Assembly (NCBI RefSeq): GCF_006575665.1 | Contig: NZ_CP041253.1 | Span: 315,501 to 379,500 of the forward strand | Direction of reading: 5' to 3' | From: Echinicola soli | Lineage (GTDB): Bacteria; Bacteroidota; Bacteroidia; Cytophagales; Cyclobacteriaceae | Length of the DNA stretch: 64,000 bases | In this document: piece by piece, positions 53,541-60,595 of the stretch | How the letters are laid out: each line of letters opens with the position of its first letter | Numbering within the stretch: position 1 is the stretch's first letter | Program-made: the position numbers and the translations under genes | Notes under the pieces: generated by a model | What the model was told of the DNA's origin: nothing | The model's database searches: none | Seen by the model: only the letters and a program-made list of their open reading frames with translations

Positions 53541-54320
53541 ATGGCCTTAGTAACATTCCTGTCAGATTTTGGAGATAGCGATTATTATGTACCTGCCGTC
53601 AAAGCTAGGATGTTATCCATTAACCCTCAGCTTCATATCATCGATATCACCCATAAGATTGACGCTTATGATATCGCACATGCGGCTTTTATCCTGCGAT
53701 CTGTCTACAAGGAATTCCCCAAGGGCACCATTCACTTGGTCGCTCTCAACAGTACCAGTAGCATGACAGACGGTTTTATCGGTGTCAAACTGGAAGAACA
53801 TATCTTCGTGGGACCAAACAATGGGGTCCTCAGCATGCTGGCGGATTATGATCCGGGTATCGTCGTGAAATTTGCCGACATCCATATCAAAGACAGCACC
53901 TTCCCTGCCAAAGATATCCTCGCACCCATCGCTGCTAAAGTAGCCAGTGGGGCAGCGATACATGATTTTGGTGGACCGCTCCAAGCCATCCGCAAAATGA
54001 TGCCGCGTCAAATCAAAGCGACCAAAAAGCAGATCGTCGGTCATGTCCTGCGCATGGACGGGTATGGCAACCTGATCACCAATATTCCCAAAAATGTCTT
54101 TGAACAGCTCAACCCTGGCAAATTCACCCTTGAGTTTAGCCGTGAAGTGATAACCGAGCTCCATCCATCCTATGATAGTGTAGAGCCTGGAGATTGCTTT
54201 GCGTTATTTAATAGCCTTGACTTTTTGGAAATAGGCATTAATCATGGCCATGGAGGTGATTTGCTGGGATTAAAATACGACAGCCCCGTGGTCATCAATT
54301 TCCATAGGGAAGAAGAATAA
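53541..54320 (+). CDS. SAM hydroxide adenosyltransferase (DUF62 family)
   Basis: A 259-residue protein that begins VTFLSDFGDSDYYVPAVKA, the N-terminal signature of DUF62. The family (fluorinase-like fold) hydrolyses S-adenosylmethionine to adenosine and methionine by using hydroxide as the nucleophile. Other conserved parts are DITHKIDAYDIAHAAF, the halves' linker FVGPNNGVLSML and the C-terminal domain DGYGNLITNIP. It stands alone on the plus strand, upstream of the tRNA-Leu. Confidence 0.92.
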   Translation: MALVTFLSDFGDSDYYVPAVKARMLSINPQLHIIDITHKIDAYDIAHAAFILRSVYKEFPKGTIHLVALNSTSSMTDGFIGVKLEEHIFVGPNNGVLSMLADYDPGIVVKFADIHIKDSTFPAKDILAPIAAKVASGAAIHDFGGPLQAIRKMMPRQIKATKKQIVGHVLRMDGYGNLITNIPKNVFEQLNPGKFTLEFSREVITELHPSYDSVEPGDCFALFNSLDFLEIGINHGHGGDLLGLKYDSPVVINFHREEE

Positions 54321-54414
54321 AAATACAGCACAAATAACTACATGAACACTAAACACTTACCCATATCAGGGGTTATCCCTATTGAAAAAAATTAAAATTA
54401 GTAGGCTGTAGTTA

Positions 54415-54445
54415 TTGCATAGAAAAAAATCTTTGTCCATATTTG
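54415..54445 (+). promoter_or_regulatory. Promoter of tRNA-Leu
   Basis: TTG (54415-54417) and CATATTTG (54438-54445) are 20 bases apart, one mismatch from the Bacteroidetes -33/-7 pair TTG-N20-TAnnTTTG. Transcription would begin near 54452, about 40 bases before the tRNA. Confidence 0.5.
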
Positions 54446-54492
54446 CATCCCGTTCGGAATGGAATGGGGAAAAGCATAGTGAAAACTATCAA

Positions 54493-54576
54493 GCCTTGGT
54501 GGCGGAATTGGTAGACGCGTTGGTCTCAAACACCAATGAGGTAACACTCGTGCCGGTTCGACTCCGGCCCAAGGTA
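54493..54576 (+). tRNA. tRNA-Leu (anticodon CAA)
   Basis: A class II tRNA of 84 bases. The acceptor arms GCCTTGG and CCAAGGT pair (with a G-U at the first position), followed by discriminator A. The anticodon stem-loop is TTGGT-CTCAAAC-ACCAA, giving anticodon CAA for UUG codons. There is a long variable arm (GAG/CTC stem), and the T arm is GCCGG-TTCGACT-CCGGC. CCA is not encoded. Its 3' end (from 54561) is also the left attachment site of an integrative element, so the tRNA is rebuilt by the element. Confidence 0.95.
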
Positions 54577-54577
54577 C
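54561..54577 (+). other. attL: 17-bp direct repeat in tRNA-Leu 3' end
   Basis: ACTCCGGCCCAAGGTAC, covering the 3' T-arm strand and acceptor of the tRNA, is repeated exactly at 58006-58022 on the far side of the integrase. This is the classic footprint of site-specific integration into a tRNA 3' end. Confidence 0.9.
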
Positions 54578-54578
54578 A

Positions 54579-54614
54579 AAAAGCCCCTTCAGATGAAAAT
54601 TTGAAGGGGCTTTT
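54579..54614 (+). terminator. Terminator of tRNA-Leu, supplied by the element
   Basis: AAAAGCCCCTTC (54579-54590) and GAAGGGGCTTTT (54603-54614) form a perfect 12-bp stem with a T tail. It lies two bases inside the element's left end, so the incoming element provides a replacement terminator for the tRNA. Confidence 0.85.
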
Positions 54615-54623
54615 CTATTTTTA

Positions 54624-54641
54624 GGCAAACCATTGGCAAAC
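54624..54641 (+). repeat. Candidate integrase arm-type site, left copy
   Basis: GGCAAACCATTGGCAAAC is repeated exactly at 57841-57858. Within it the core GGCAAAC occurs twice, 11 bp apart. The position just inside the left end fits an arm-type integrase binding site. Confidence 0.6.
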
Positions 54642-54761
54642 GGTTTTAATTTTCTATCTAATAAGACTTTGTCCTTTCTCTCTCTGTTTCGGGTATTTCC
54701 CCAACTCTTTCCTCTTTCCGAAAAAGTCAAAAGTTTCTCATCTAATCTTCTGACGATACAG

Positions 54762-54788
54762 AAAAGCCACCTTACTCCGATGGCTTTT
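54762..54788 (-). terminator. Terminator of the toxin-antitoxin-chaperone operon
   Basis: AAAAGCCA (54762-54769) pairs with TGGCTTTT (54781-54788). On the minus strand the stem ends in TTTT and overlaps the last codons of the SecB-like gene. Confidence 0.55.
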
Positions 54789-55239
54789 TTTGCAATTCCT
54801 CCTTACTCAAAACCACATCCTCATAGAGAATCTTCGTCAAATCAATAGTAGGTAGAATAAACTCTTCAAAATTAGTCTTTTTCAACTTCTCGTGTAACAC
54901 ACCTCTTGCCGTTCCCGCAGTAATCGTTGCTAAATGCCTACATAAACCCATAGGAAGTTCTATATCACTATTTTTCTTTTTTGAAGTGTAAAATGAATTG
55001 AAGTCTTCTTCCTTAATTTCAAAATCACAAGCAACCTCTAAAATTATAAAAGGTTTTTCCTTGCAAGAAAACTGAATACTTATCCCAACTAAAACTGTTT
55101 GTTTTATGTCATCAGCCTTTATTGGAACCCCAACCTTCAACCCAACATCACAATTGTCCTCGTAATTTTCCTTCAATACCGCAAACTGTAATGTTTCGAT
55201 ATCAATTAATTTGAATTGAATATTTTTTTTCACTGCCAT
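54772..55239 (-). CDS. SecB-like chaperone (TAC chaperone candidate)
   Basis: A 155-residue protein with no signal peptide. The middle is beta-rich (VLVGISIQFSCKEKPFIILE, then ACDFEI), and the C-terminal half (LATITAGTARGVLHEK, then NFEEFILPTID) parallels the SecB fold, where an ARE-I-L helix is followed by F..L.LP.IN. This is a by-eye family call. It is the third gene of the operon, two bases after the HTH gene. In Mycobacterium TAC systems a SecB-like chaperone binds and protects the antitoxin; the same role is inferred here. An ordinary export SecB is less likely given the context. Confidence 0.65.
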   Translation of the reverse strand: MAVKKNIQFKLIDIETLQFAVLKENYEDNCDVGLKVGVPIKADDIKQTVLVGISIQFSCKEKPFIILEVACDFEIKEEDFNSFYTSKKKNSDIELPMGLCRHLATITAGTARGVLHEKLKKTNFEEFILPTIDLTKILYEDVVLSKEELQKKPSE

Positions 55240-55241
55240 AC

Positions 55242-55691
55242 TTAACTTGCCTCTGAATATTCATTCTGCCCATATTTACCTCTTGGATTAATAAATACAG
55301 CAGTATTAAAAGCCCCAAGCTTCTCATCAATCCTTATTTCATTAACCACTTTATACTCGGCACGTTCCTTTTTCACAACTTCTTCATCTTCTGATAAAAT
55401 TGTCAACAATTGTATCCCTAAAGCTTTTTCCAATTTCACAATAGTACTGTAGGTAAAATTCTCCTCTCCCTTCACAATTTTACTTACTTGTTGAGCAGAT
55501 ACATTCATCTCTCTAGCCAAATCTGCCTTTCTCCAGCCAAGCTCATCTAGCCTCTCCAAAACCCTAAATGCAGTTTCTGAAGACCTCCTCAGCCAATCTC
55601 TATTCTCCCTTCTCCATTCAACTTTTTCTTTCCATCCAGATCTAGGAGACTTATTTGCTAATTCACGGATTTTCTTTTCTAGATTATTCAT
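55242..55691 (-). CDS. HTH (XRE/HigA-like) antitoxin candidate
   Basis: A 149-residue protein with a helix-turn-helix at about residues 50-100 (WRKADLAREMNVSAQQVSKI, then TYSTIVKLEKALGIQLL), an XRE-type fold as in HigA antitoxins. About 50 residues follow the HTH, ending with an extended, hydrophobic-aromatic tail (KLGAFNTAVFINPRGKYGQN). Such a tail is the place where TAC antitoxins carry their chaperone-addiction segment. It starts four bases after the toxin-like gene and probably represses the operon through the palindrome at 56246-56261. Confidence 0.7.
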   Translation of the reverse strand: MNNLEKKIRELANKSPRSGWKEKVEWRRENRDWLRRSSETAFRVLERLDELGWRKADLAREMNVSAQQVSKIVKGEENFTYSTIVKLEKALGIQLLTILSEDEEVVKKERAEYKVVNEIRIDEKLGAFNTAVFINPRGKYGQNEYSEAS

Positions 55692-55695
55692 ATCA

Positions 55696-56241
55696 CTATA
55701 TATCTAAATAGCCAAAATTCAATTCAGGATTATCTTTTTCTAGAAACCCCTTAACCAATTTAAGCTTTTTTAACTCATCATTTGTATGTTTTCTATATTC
55801 CATCCTATCTGTCAGTTTAATTGCTCCTCCTGTTACAATAATCATTGACCGATATCTAATTGCATATATTCTTAAATAGCTCTTTCTCTCCTCACCTTTT
55901 CCTTTTAGACTCTGCTTCTCATAAGATTTCTGGCCTTTTTCTCTATTATCTAATGGCTGGAATAGTTTTTCTAGTGTTGCATTTTCTTCTTGAGAGGCTG
56001 CATCATATAAAACATCAAACAATTCATTTGCATAGTCTTTTGCTTCCCTTACTACACGTTTTAAAATACATTTACCATATTTAATTTGATAGTCTCTTTG
56101 AAATCTCTTAAAAAAATCTCGCAAATATTCATTAGAAGTCCACTGATCATACAATAAACTAAGTGCATCCTCTTCATCACCATCATATTTTATCGAAAGA
56201 AGGTTATTTTTTGGAATATCAAAGGTACGAACTATTTCCAT
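55696..56241 (-). CDS. Putative toxin of the TAC operon (HigB/RelE-like C-terminus)
   Basis: A 181-residue protein, first gene of the operon. Residues 1-115 are helical and not recognisable. The C-terminal part (SYLRIYAIRYRSMIIVTGGAIKLT, shown in two steps: SYLRIYAIRYRSM and IIVTGGAIKLTDRM) has the beta-strand pattern and basic residues of HigB/RelE-type toxins, followed by a helical tail. The larger size and N-terminal extension set it apart from the 90-110-residue RelE proteins. Position before an HTH antitoxin is the HigBA order. RNase activity is inferred, not shown. Confidence 0.6.
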   Translation of the reverse strand: MEIVRTFDIPKNNLLSIKYDGDEEDALSLLYDQWTSNEYLRDFFKRFQRDYQIKYGKCILKRVVREAKDYANELFDVLYDAASQEENATLEKLFQPLDNREKGQKSYEKQSLKGKGEERKSYLRIYAIRYRSMIIVTGGAIKLTDRMEYRKHTNDELKKLKLVKGFLEKDNPELNFGYLDI

Positions 56242-56245
56242 TTAC

Positions 56246-56279
56246 TAAACCTATAAGTTTACTTTTTTGTTCAAAAATA
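56246..56279 (-). promoter_or_regulatory. Promoter and operator of the TAC operon
   Basis: On the minus strand TATTTTTG (56279-56272) matches the -7 consensus TAnnTTTG exactly, 31 bp before the toxin ATG. Between them AAAC-C-TATA-A-GTTT (56247-56260, plus strand) is a near-perfect palindrome that could bind the HTH antitoxin. No convincing -33 TTG is seen. The rest of the gap to 56531 is very AT-rich and holds no gene that I can support. Confidence 0.4.
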
Positions 56280-56531
56280 CAATTACATAAAATTTTCTTA
56301 CTTTAAAAGCAGCAACAATATGAAAACAAAAACTCTGAAATTCAAGAATCATAATAAAAACTCCTTTGATGATTAATTTTAATGTTACCATTATATGGAA
56401 CAATTATTAAATCACTTTTCATAATTCTTTCAATACAAACATCAAAAGCATCACTAAAAATTTAAATTCTTCTTTATATTTCACAGTTATAAAGTTTCCT
56501 ATTACTGGCATCTAAATTAACTTGACGTTTG

Positions 56532-57803
56532 TTATGGACTAACTTGCGCAGCACTAATATACCGCAGAAACATTTTGGCATTTTCATCCATATCCTTGGG
56601 CTTATTAATATAGGATAGAAAAGTACTTTCCTTGGAATGGCCTGTAATCCCCATCAAGACCGTCGTAGGCACTTTCTCGTAGTAATTGGTAGCAAAAGAC
56701 CTGCGGCAAGTATGGGAGGTAATGAGCTCATGTTTCGGGTATTTCCCCGGCTCTTTCCTTTTGGTCTCCTTATTAAACTTCTTTCCTTCCAGGATTTCGT
56801 CAAGTTCTGCTGTTTTTCCTATTTCTTTAATATACTCATTAAATTTCGCCTGGCTAATCCTATGAGGAAATCCTTCCTCTAACACCCTTTCCACTTCCTT
56901 GGTAAGGGGAACAGGAATCACCTTCCCTGTTTTTTGTTGCTTGACATCGAATACCCGGCACTCCCCAGTATCTCGAATCATCTTTTCCGTTAGTTGAAGT
57001 AAATCACCAACCCGTTGTCCTATTTCACAACCTATCAGCAACCATTTCCGAGCGTTGATCAGTGCCTCCCTTTCCAATTTAGTTTTTCTGATTGCTTCTA
57101 GATCATCAAACGTAAGCGTTACTATATTTCTCTCTTCGTTAGACTCTGAAAGGCTCTCTATTAAGTGAATCTTGGGATTGACTTTAATTCCAATTTTTTC
57201 AGCATCTTTTGCGATACTTTTTAGTAGAGATATACACTTTCCTGTGTTATTGATGGAATATTTCTTTGTTTGAAACAGCCAGCTTTTAAAACGTTCGGCA
57301 AAGGCAAGGTCTATTTCCATAAATCGAACAGGTTTTTTGAGCACTTTCTCATACTCCTGAAGGATATTTTTAAACGTTTGATAATTTTTAATCGTGTTCT
57401 CGGACAGCCCCACTTTACTCCGTCCCTTGATCTTCCTACTTGGCGCATTTTGGATAATGTAATCAAGATGACAAATAAACAAATCACTATCATCTGACTC
57501 CTCACGATTGAAGCATCGATCTATTTGCTGATCAAAAAACTCTCTGGAAAACGAAGCTCCTGCTGCTTGGACTTCATTGATCCGATCCATCAAAAAAGCT
57601 TCAAGCACCCTAAGCTGCTTGACCATTTGCTTGTTTGCTTCATCATTTTGCTTGGGATACCCCTTTGCACTACTCCAATTTCTGGGATGTATGAAAAAAC
57701 CCGTTTTGCAGTAATAGGCATCTCCCCTTTTTATAGATATGGTTACATAAACCGGAACTGGTTTATCCAATTTACTTTTAAGTCGATATTTAATACTGGC
57801 CAT
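56532..57803 (-). CDS. Tyrosine recombinase (integrase) of the element
   Basis: A phage-type integrase of about 423 residues from the ATG at 57803. An N-terminal arm-binding domain (Bacteroidetes type, SIKYRLKSKLDKPVPVYV start, then GFFIHPRNWS) is followed by a SAM-like core-binding domain and a catalytic domain. Numbering from the upstream ORF start, the catalytic set is complete: Arg278 (IGQRVGDLL), Lys near 305 (QKTGK), His378-Thr-Cys-Arg381, His403 (MGITGHS) and Tyr412 (FLSYI). It lies next to the right end of the element, as expected. The farther in-frame start at 57845 would overlap the arm-type repeat. Confidence 0.93.
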   Translation of the reverse strand: MASIKYRLKSKLDKPVPVYVTISIKRGDAYYCKTGFFIHPRNWSSAKGYPKQNDEANKQMVKQLRVLEAFLMDRINEVQAAGASFSREFFDQQIDRCFNREESDDSDLFICHLDYIIQNAPSRKIKGRSKVGLSENTIKNYQTFKNILQEYEKVLKKPVRFMEIDLAFAERFKSWLFQTKKYSINNTGKCISLLKSIAKDAEKIGIKVNPKIHLIESLSESNEERNIVTLTFDDLEAIRKTKLEREALINARKWLLIGCEIGQRVGDLLQLTEKMIRDTGECRVFDVKQQKTGKVIPVPLTKEVERVLEEGFPHRISQAKFNEYIKEIGKTAELDEILEGKKFNKETKRKEPGKYPKHELITSHTCRRSFATNYYEKVPTTVLMGITGHSKESTFLSYINKPKDMDENAKMFLRYISAAQVSP

Positions 57804-57840
57804 AAGATAGAATGAGGTGTTTGCCAAAGTTACTATATTT

Positions 57841-57858
57841 GGCAAACCATTGGCAAAC
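57841..57858 (+). repeat. Candidate integrase arm-type site, right copy
   Basis: GGCAAACCATTGGCAAAC, identical to 54624-54641. A further half-site in inverse orientation (GTTTGCCAA) lies at about 57819-57827. All are just upstream of the integrase start, so integrase binding could also regulate its own gene. Confidence 0.6.
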
Positions 57859-58005
57859 CAATTCGCTATTTTATGCTATTTATTTAAATATCATGCTATT
57901 TCAAATCTTGTTCACAAAACAAAAAAACAATCTCAAATTCATTATTACAGGGGTTTTTAAGATCAGAAAGACAGGTTTCAAAAAACGAAAAATCCAACTA
58001 TTACT

Positions 58006-58022
58006 ACTCCGGCCCAAGGTAC
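58006..58022 (+). other. attR: second copy of the 17-bp repeat
   Basis: ACTCCGGCCCAAGGTAC, identical to 54561-54577. It is the original tRNA-Leu 3' end, displaced by the insertion and now without its 5' part. Confidence 0.9.
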
Positions 58023-58024
58023 TA

Positions 58025-58053
58025 AAAAGCTCTCTTTCTGGAGAGCTTTTTTT
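58025..58053. terminator. Bidirectional terminator: original tRNA-Leu terminator and end of TlpA-like gene
   Basis: AAAAGCTCTC (58025-58034) pairs with GAGAGCTTTT (58041-58050), with A and T runs on both sides. It stands at the same distance from attR as the element's own terminator does from attL, so it was probably the pre-insertion tRNA terminator. On the minus strand it ends the gene that stops at 58056. Confidence 0.8.
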
Positions 58054-58055
58054 GG

Positions 58056-59396
58056 TTATAGTAAAACGTAATTTTTCACAAACAACTTCCAGTCCGCTCC
58101 CAAGGGAATGACCACATATTGCCCTTCCGGGGTGACCAACACCTTAGTGGGAAAGGAAGATACTCCAAACGCATTCAAATCTTTACGATCAATTTCAGCC
58201 ACGGGAAAAGTATAGTCATTCTCATCCATAAAGCGGGAAAGGTTTTCAGACATAAATGAAAGTGTATAGACCAATAACTTAGGAACGCCTCCCCTTGTAA
58301 GGTTTTCATGGTAAAAAGCCTGTACTTCCGGCATCTCCTTTATACAGGGGGGACACCATGTGCCCCAAAAGTCAAACATCAGCCATTTTTCTTGTTTATC
58401 GGAAAAGTTGATCTTGTCGTGTTTAGAAAAGCGAAACTTCAAATTGGGCACCTCAGCACCTTGACTATTGATATGGGCCTGCCAGTATACCGGAAAATCC
58501 TGCTTTCCACCGTGATCGGCATAGTAGTTCATCAGCAATTTCATATTGGTATCCGATGGATAGGCAAAGGCAATCGACGCCATCTGCTCTAAGGCCGCAG
58601 CATGCTCTCCTTCTTTATCAAGCCAGGAAAAATATTCAATACGGTACTTCAAAAGCTCCATTTGACCTGTAAACAAAAAGGCATCCATCTGAAAAGCCCG
58701 CTTTTCCGCTAAATCCATCTGATCAGGACTGTATTGAGCTGATTTTCCCAAATATTCCGGATTTTGATCAAAATGCTCATAACGATAATGATAACTTTGG
58801 GCAAGCAAGTAGCGGCTCCATGCTCTCTCAGTCAAGGTGAGTTGGTCTCTATTGTCAGATTCATGACACTCGCAGGCTTCCAAGTTTGCGACTACCTTTT
58901 TGAGTACTTCCTGCTGCCGTTTCTTTGAAACAAACGGCTTGTCTTCCAACTCTTTCAAGGTCATTAGCATGTAGGTCTCCGCTTTGGAATTTGCAAATCC
59001 AGTACCTTCCTCCAGATAAGCGGTCAAATCCGTAAAGCTCTCATTTACCCTTACTGAATCATTACTGTAGCGCACCTTTCCCCACAAATACAATGGTGTC
59101 AGCATTTCCTTGATTTCGGGATCTCCCTTTGAAATAAGCACCTTTAAAAAGCTTAACACCTTGATGCCATAATCGTCTTCTATCAGCCGTTTGCTCAATA
59201 CACGGTGATGAGCATCCCAAAAATAGGGGACATAGACACGGTACATCTCCAGCGAAAGCGGAAGGGCGTTCATGATTTCCTCTTTCTTCAGCTTATCACT
59301 AAGGTCATTGTACAAGGGAGCAGCTCCATTTGGCGTTTGACAAAAAGCCGAAACGCTTATCACACTTATTAACAGTACAATTAAAAATCTTCTCAT
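58056..59396 (-). CDS. TlpA-like thioredoxin-fold protein
   Basis: A 446-residue periplasmic protein. The signal peptide is MRRFLIVLLISVISVSAFC. Residues about 25-300 form a helical, TPR-like or unclassified domain with no motif that I recognise. The C-terminal 150 residues are a TlpA/ResA thioredoxin domain with FDFWGTWCPPCIKEMPEV, where the two Cys of the CPPC active site are intact, and a cis-Pro region SSFPTKVLVTP. It is likely a periplasmic thiol-disulfide reductase of the kind common in Bacteroidetes; the partner is unknown. Confidence 0.85.
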   Translation of the reverse strand: MRRFLIVLLISVISVSAFCQTPNGAAPLYNDLSDKLKKEEIMNALPLSLEMYRVYVPYFWDAHHRVLSKRLIEDDYGIKVLSFLKVLISKGDPEIKEMLTPLYLWGKVRYSNDSVRVNESFTDLTAYLEEGTGFANSKAETYMLMTLKELEDKPFVSKKRQQEVLKKVVANLEACECHESDNRDQLTLTERAWSRYLLAQSYHYRYEHFDQNPEYLGKSAQYSPDQMDLAEKRAFQMDAFLFTGQMELLKYRIEYFSWLDKEGEHAAALEQMASIAFAYPSDTNMKLLMNYYADHGGKQDFPVYWQAHINSQGAEVPNLKFRFSKHDKINFSDKQEKWLMFDFWGTWCPPCIKEMPEVQAFYHENLTRGGVPKLLVYTLSFMSENLSRFMDENDYTFPVAEIDRKDLNAFGVSSFPTKVLVTPEGQYVVIPLGADWKLFVKNYVLL

Positions 59397-59585
59397 AAAA
59401 GGGTTATTGTCAATTAACTATAATAACAGTCATATAATAAAGAAATAAAATTATCTGGAATAAAGCCAGCCTTAAAGACATCCATCAATGCAACCAAATT
59501 AAGCGAATGACGGCCCCCTATAAACTTGATAATCAACAGACAAAAACACTACAGCCCTCGCAAGCACAGCCCAATCCCTTAACTA

Positions 59586-59616
59586 GGCTGATCCTTCGAT
59601 TCTGATCTGATCAGCC
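59586..59616. other. Inverted repeat between two minus-strand genes
   Basis: GGCTGATC (59586-59593) and GATCAGCC (59609-59616) form an 8-bp perfect stem with a 15-base loop, 44 bp after the HTH/membrane gene's stop. No T run follows, so it is a weak terminator candidate or an operator. The stretch 59397-59659 is otherwise without features. Confidence 0.35.
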
Positions 59617-59659
59617 CCAGCTTAATTCAAGGTGCGGATTAGATTTTATCAACCACCCG

Positions 59660-60457
59660 CTAAAACCCAACCCTAACCTCTTCTTTTCCCTGCACATGCC
59701 GAAACAACAGGTAAATGCAGGCAATATCAAAAGCCGCTAAAGTAAATACACCAAGCAAAGTAAGAACTACCGTAATAAACATAATAGCCGTAATCAAGCC
59801 TAAGATCCCAATAGCTTGATAATGCTGCCCCAAAGACTTTTTGGACAGCACCAAGCCAATGGAAAAAGGAATCAAGGAAATCCCAAAAGCCACCACCTCC
59901 AGTACACCAAACCAAATATCTTCTGCCCCTACCACTTTACCGGAATAGATGTCAGCACCAATAATGCCTGCATTGACCAACATCACAAACACCGCCCCAA
60001 ACTGGAGCACTTTGTTGTCTGTTCGCTGGCCGACCAGGTAAAAACCATAGGCAAAGGCAACATAGGAGATCAGCACAACGGTTTTAAGCAGGGTGTAATA
60101 TCCGGGCTGCTGCATTTCTGTATTTGCCATCAGGGCGATTTCCCAAAGCACCTCATAAGAAGACGACAAAAAATAGATTACGCCTGCCATCCCCGCCCAC
60201 CACAATTGGCGCTTATCGACTGCCGAGAAAATAGGCTTTGCTGTTGGCTGAGGCCCTTCGGGTTCATTGGCGGGCAGCTGGATATCAAGTACTTCCATGA
60301 TGGTCTTTACGGTAAATGCACGCGGTGTCACTTCTCCTGCTTCGATGCGCTGGATGGTGCGCACATTGATATTACAGCGCTCTACCAGTTCTTCTTGGGT
60401 CATTCCTTTGGAAAGTCGCTGCTGCTGAATGACCTTTCCCAATTCAGGTTGTTTCAT
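59660..60457 (-). CDS. HTH (XRE) regulator with membrane domain
   Basis: A 265-residue protein from the ATG at 60457. The N-terminal XRE-type helix-turn-helix (about residues 5-60: QQQRLSKGMTQEELVERCNI, then VRTIQRIEAGE) is joined to a hydrophobic domain with six to seven transmembrane segments from residue 85 on. This is the architecture of membrane-tethered XRE proteins that are widespread in Bacteroidetes; they may sense an envelope signal, but no ligand is known. The start 15 codons upstream adds an unrelated stretch. Confidence 0.8.
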   Translation of the reverse strand: MKQPELGKVIQQQRLSKGMTQEELVERCNINVRTIQRIEAGEVTPRAFTVKTIMEVLDIQLPANEPEGPQPTAKPIFSAVDKRQLWWAGMAGVIYFLSSSYEVLWEIALMANTEMQQPGYYTLLKTVVLISYVAFAYGFYLVGQRTDNKVLQFGAVFVMLVNAGIIGADIYSGKVVGAEDIWFGVLEVVAFGISLIPFSIGLVLSKKSLGQHYQAIGILGLITAIMFITVVLTLLGVFTLAAFDIACIYLLFRHVQGKEEVRVGF

Positions 60458-60595
60458 CGTTAATAGTGTTTGATTGACCATCGCAAATTGGAATATATTC
60501 ATCTAATATTGCCCGAAAAACAACCGGATTTGACCCGACTTTTACCCGACATTGCGCCGAAAACCACCAATAAAGCCGTTTTTAAAATTTTCCCG

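Larger units (their letters stand above)
54561..58022. mobile_element. 3.4-kb integrative element in tRNA-Leu carrying a TAC-type operon
   Basis: The element is bounded by the 17-bp direct repeats at 54561-54577 and 58006-58022, so its unit length is 3445 bp. It holds, all on the minus strand, a tyrosine recombinase (56532-57803) next to the right end and a three-gene operon: toxin-like, HTH antitoxin-like and SecB-like. No replication, mobilisation or structural gene is seen, so transfer must depend on other elements. Much of the interior (about 54800-56530) is more AT-rich than the chromosome on either side, which supports acquisition from elsewhere. Confidence 0.85.

Noticed and set aside
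53613..54164. 183-residue minus-strand frame opposite the DUF62 gene
   Set aside because: It is a shadow of the conserved plus-strand enzyme.
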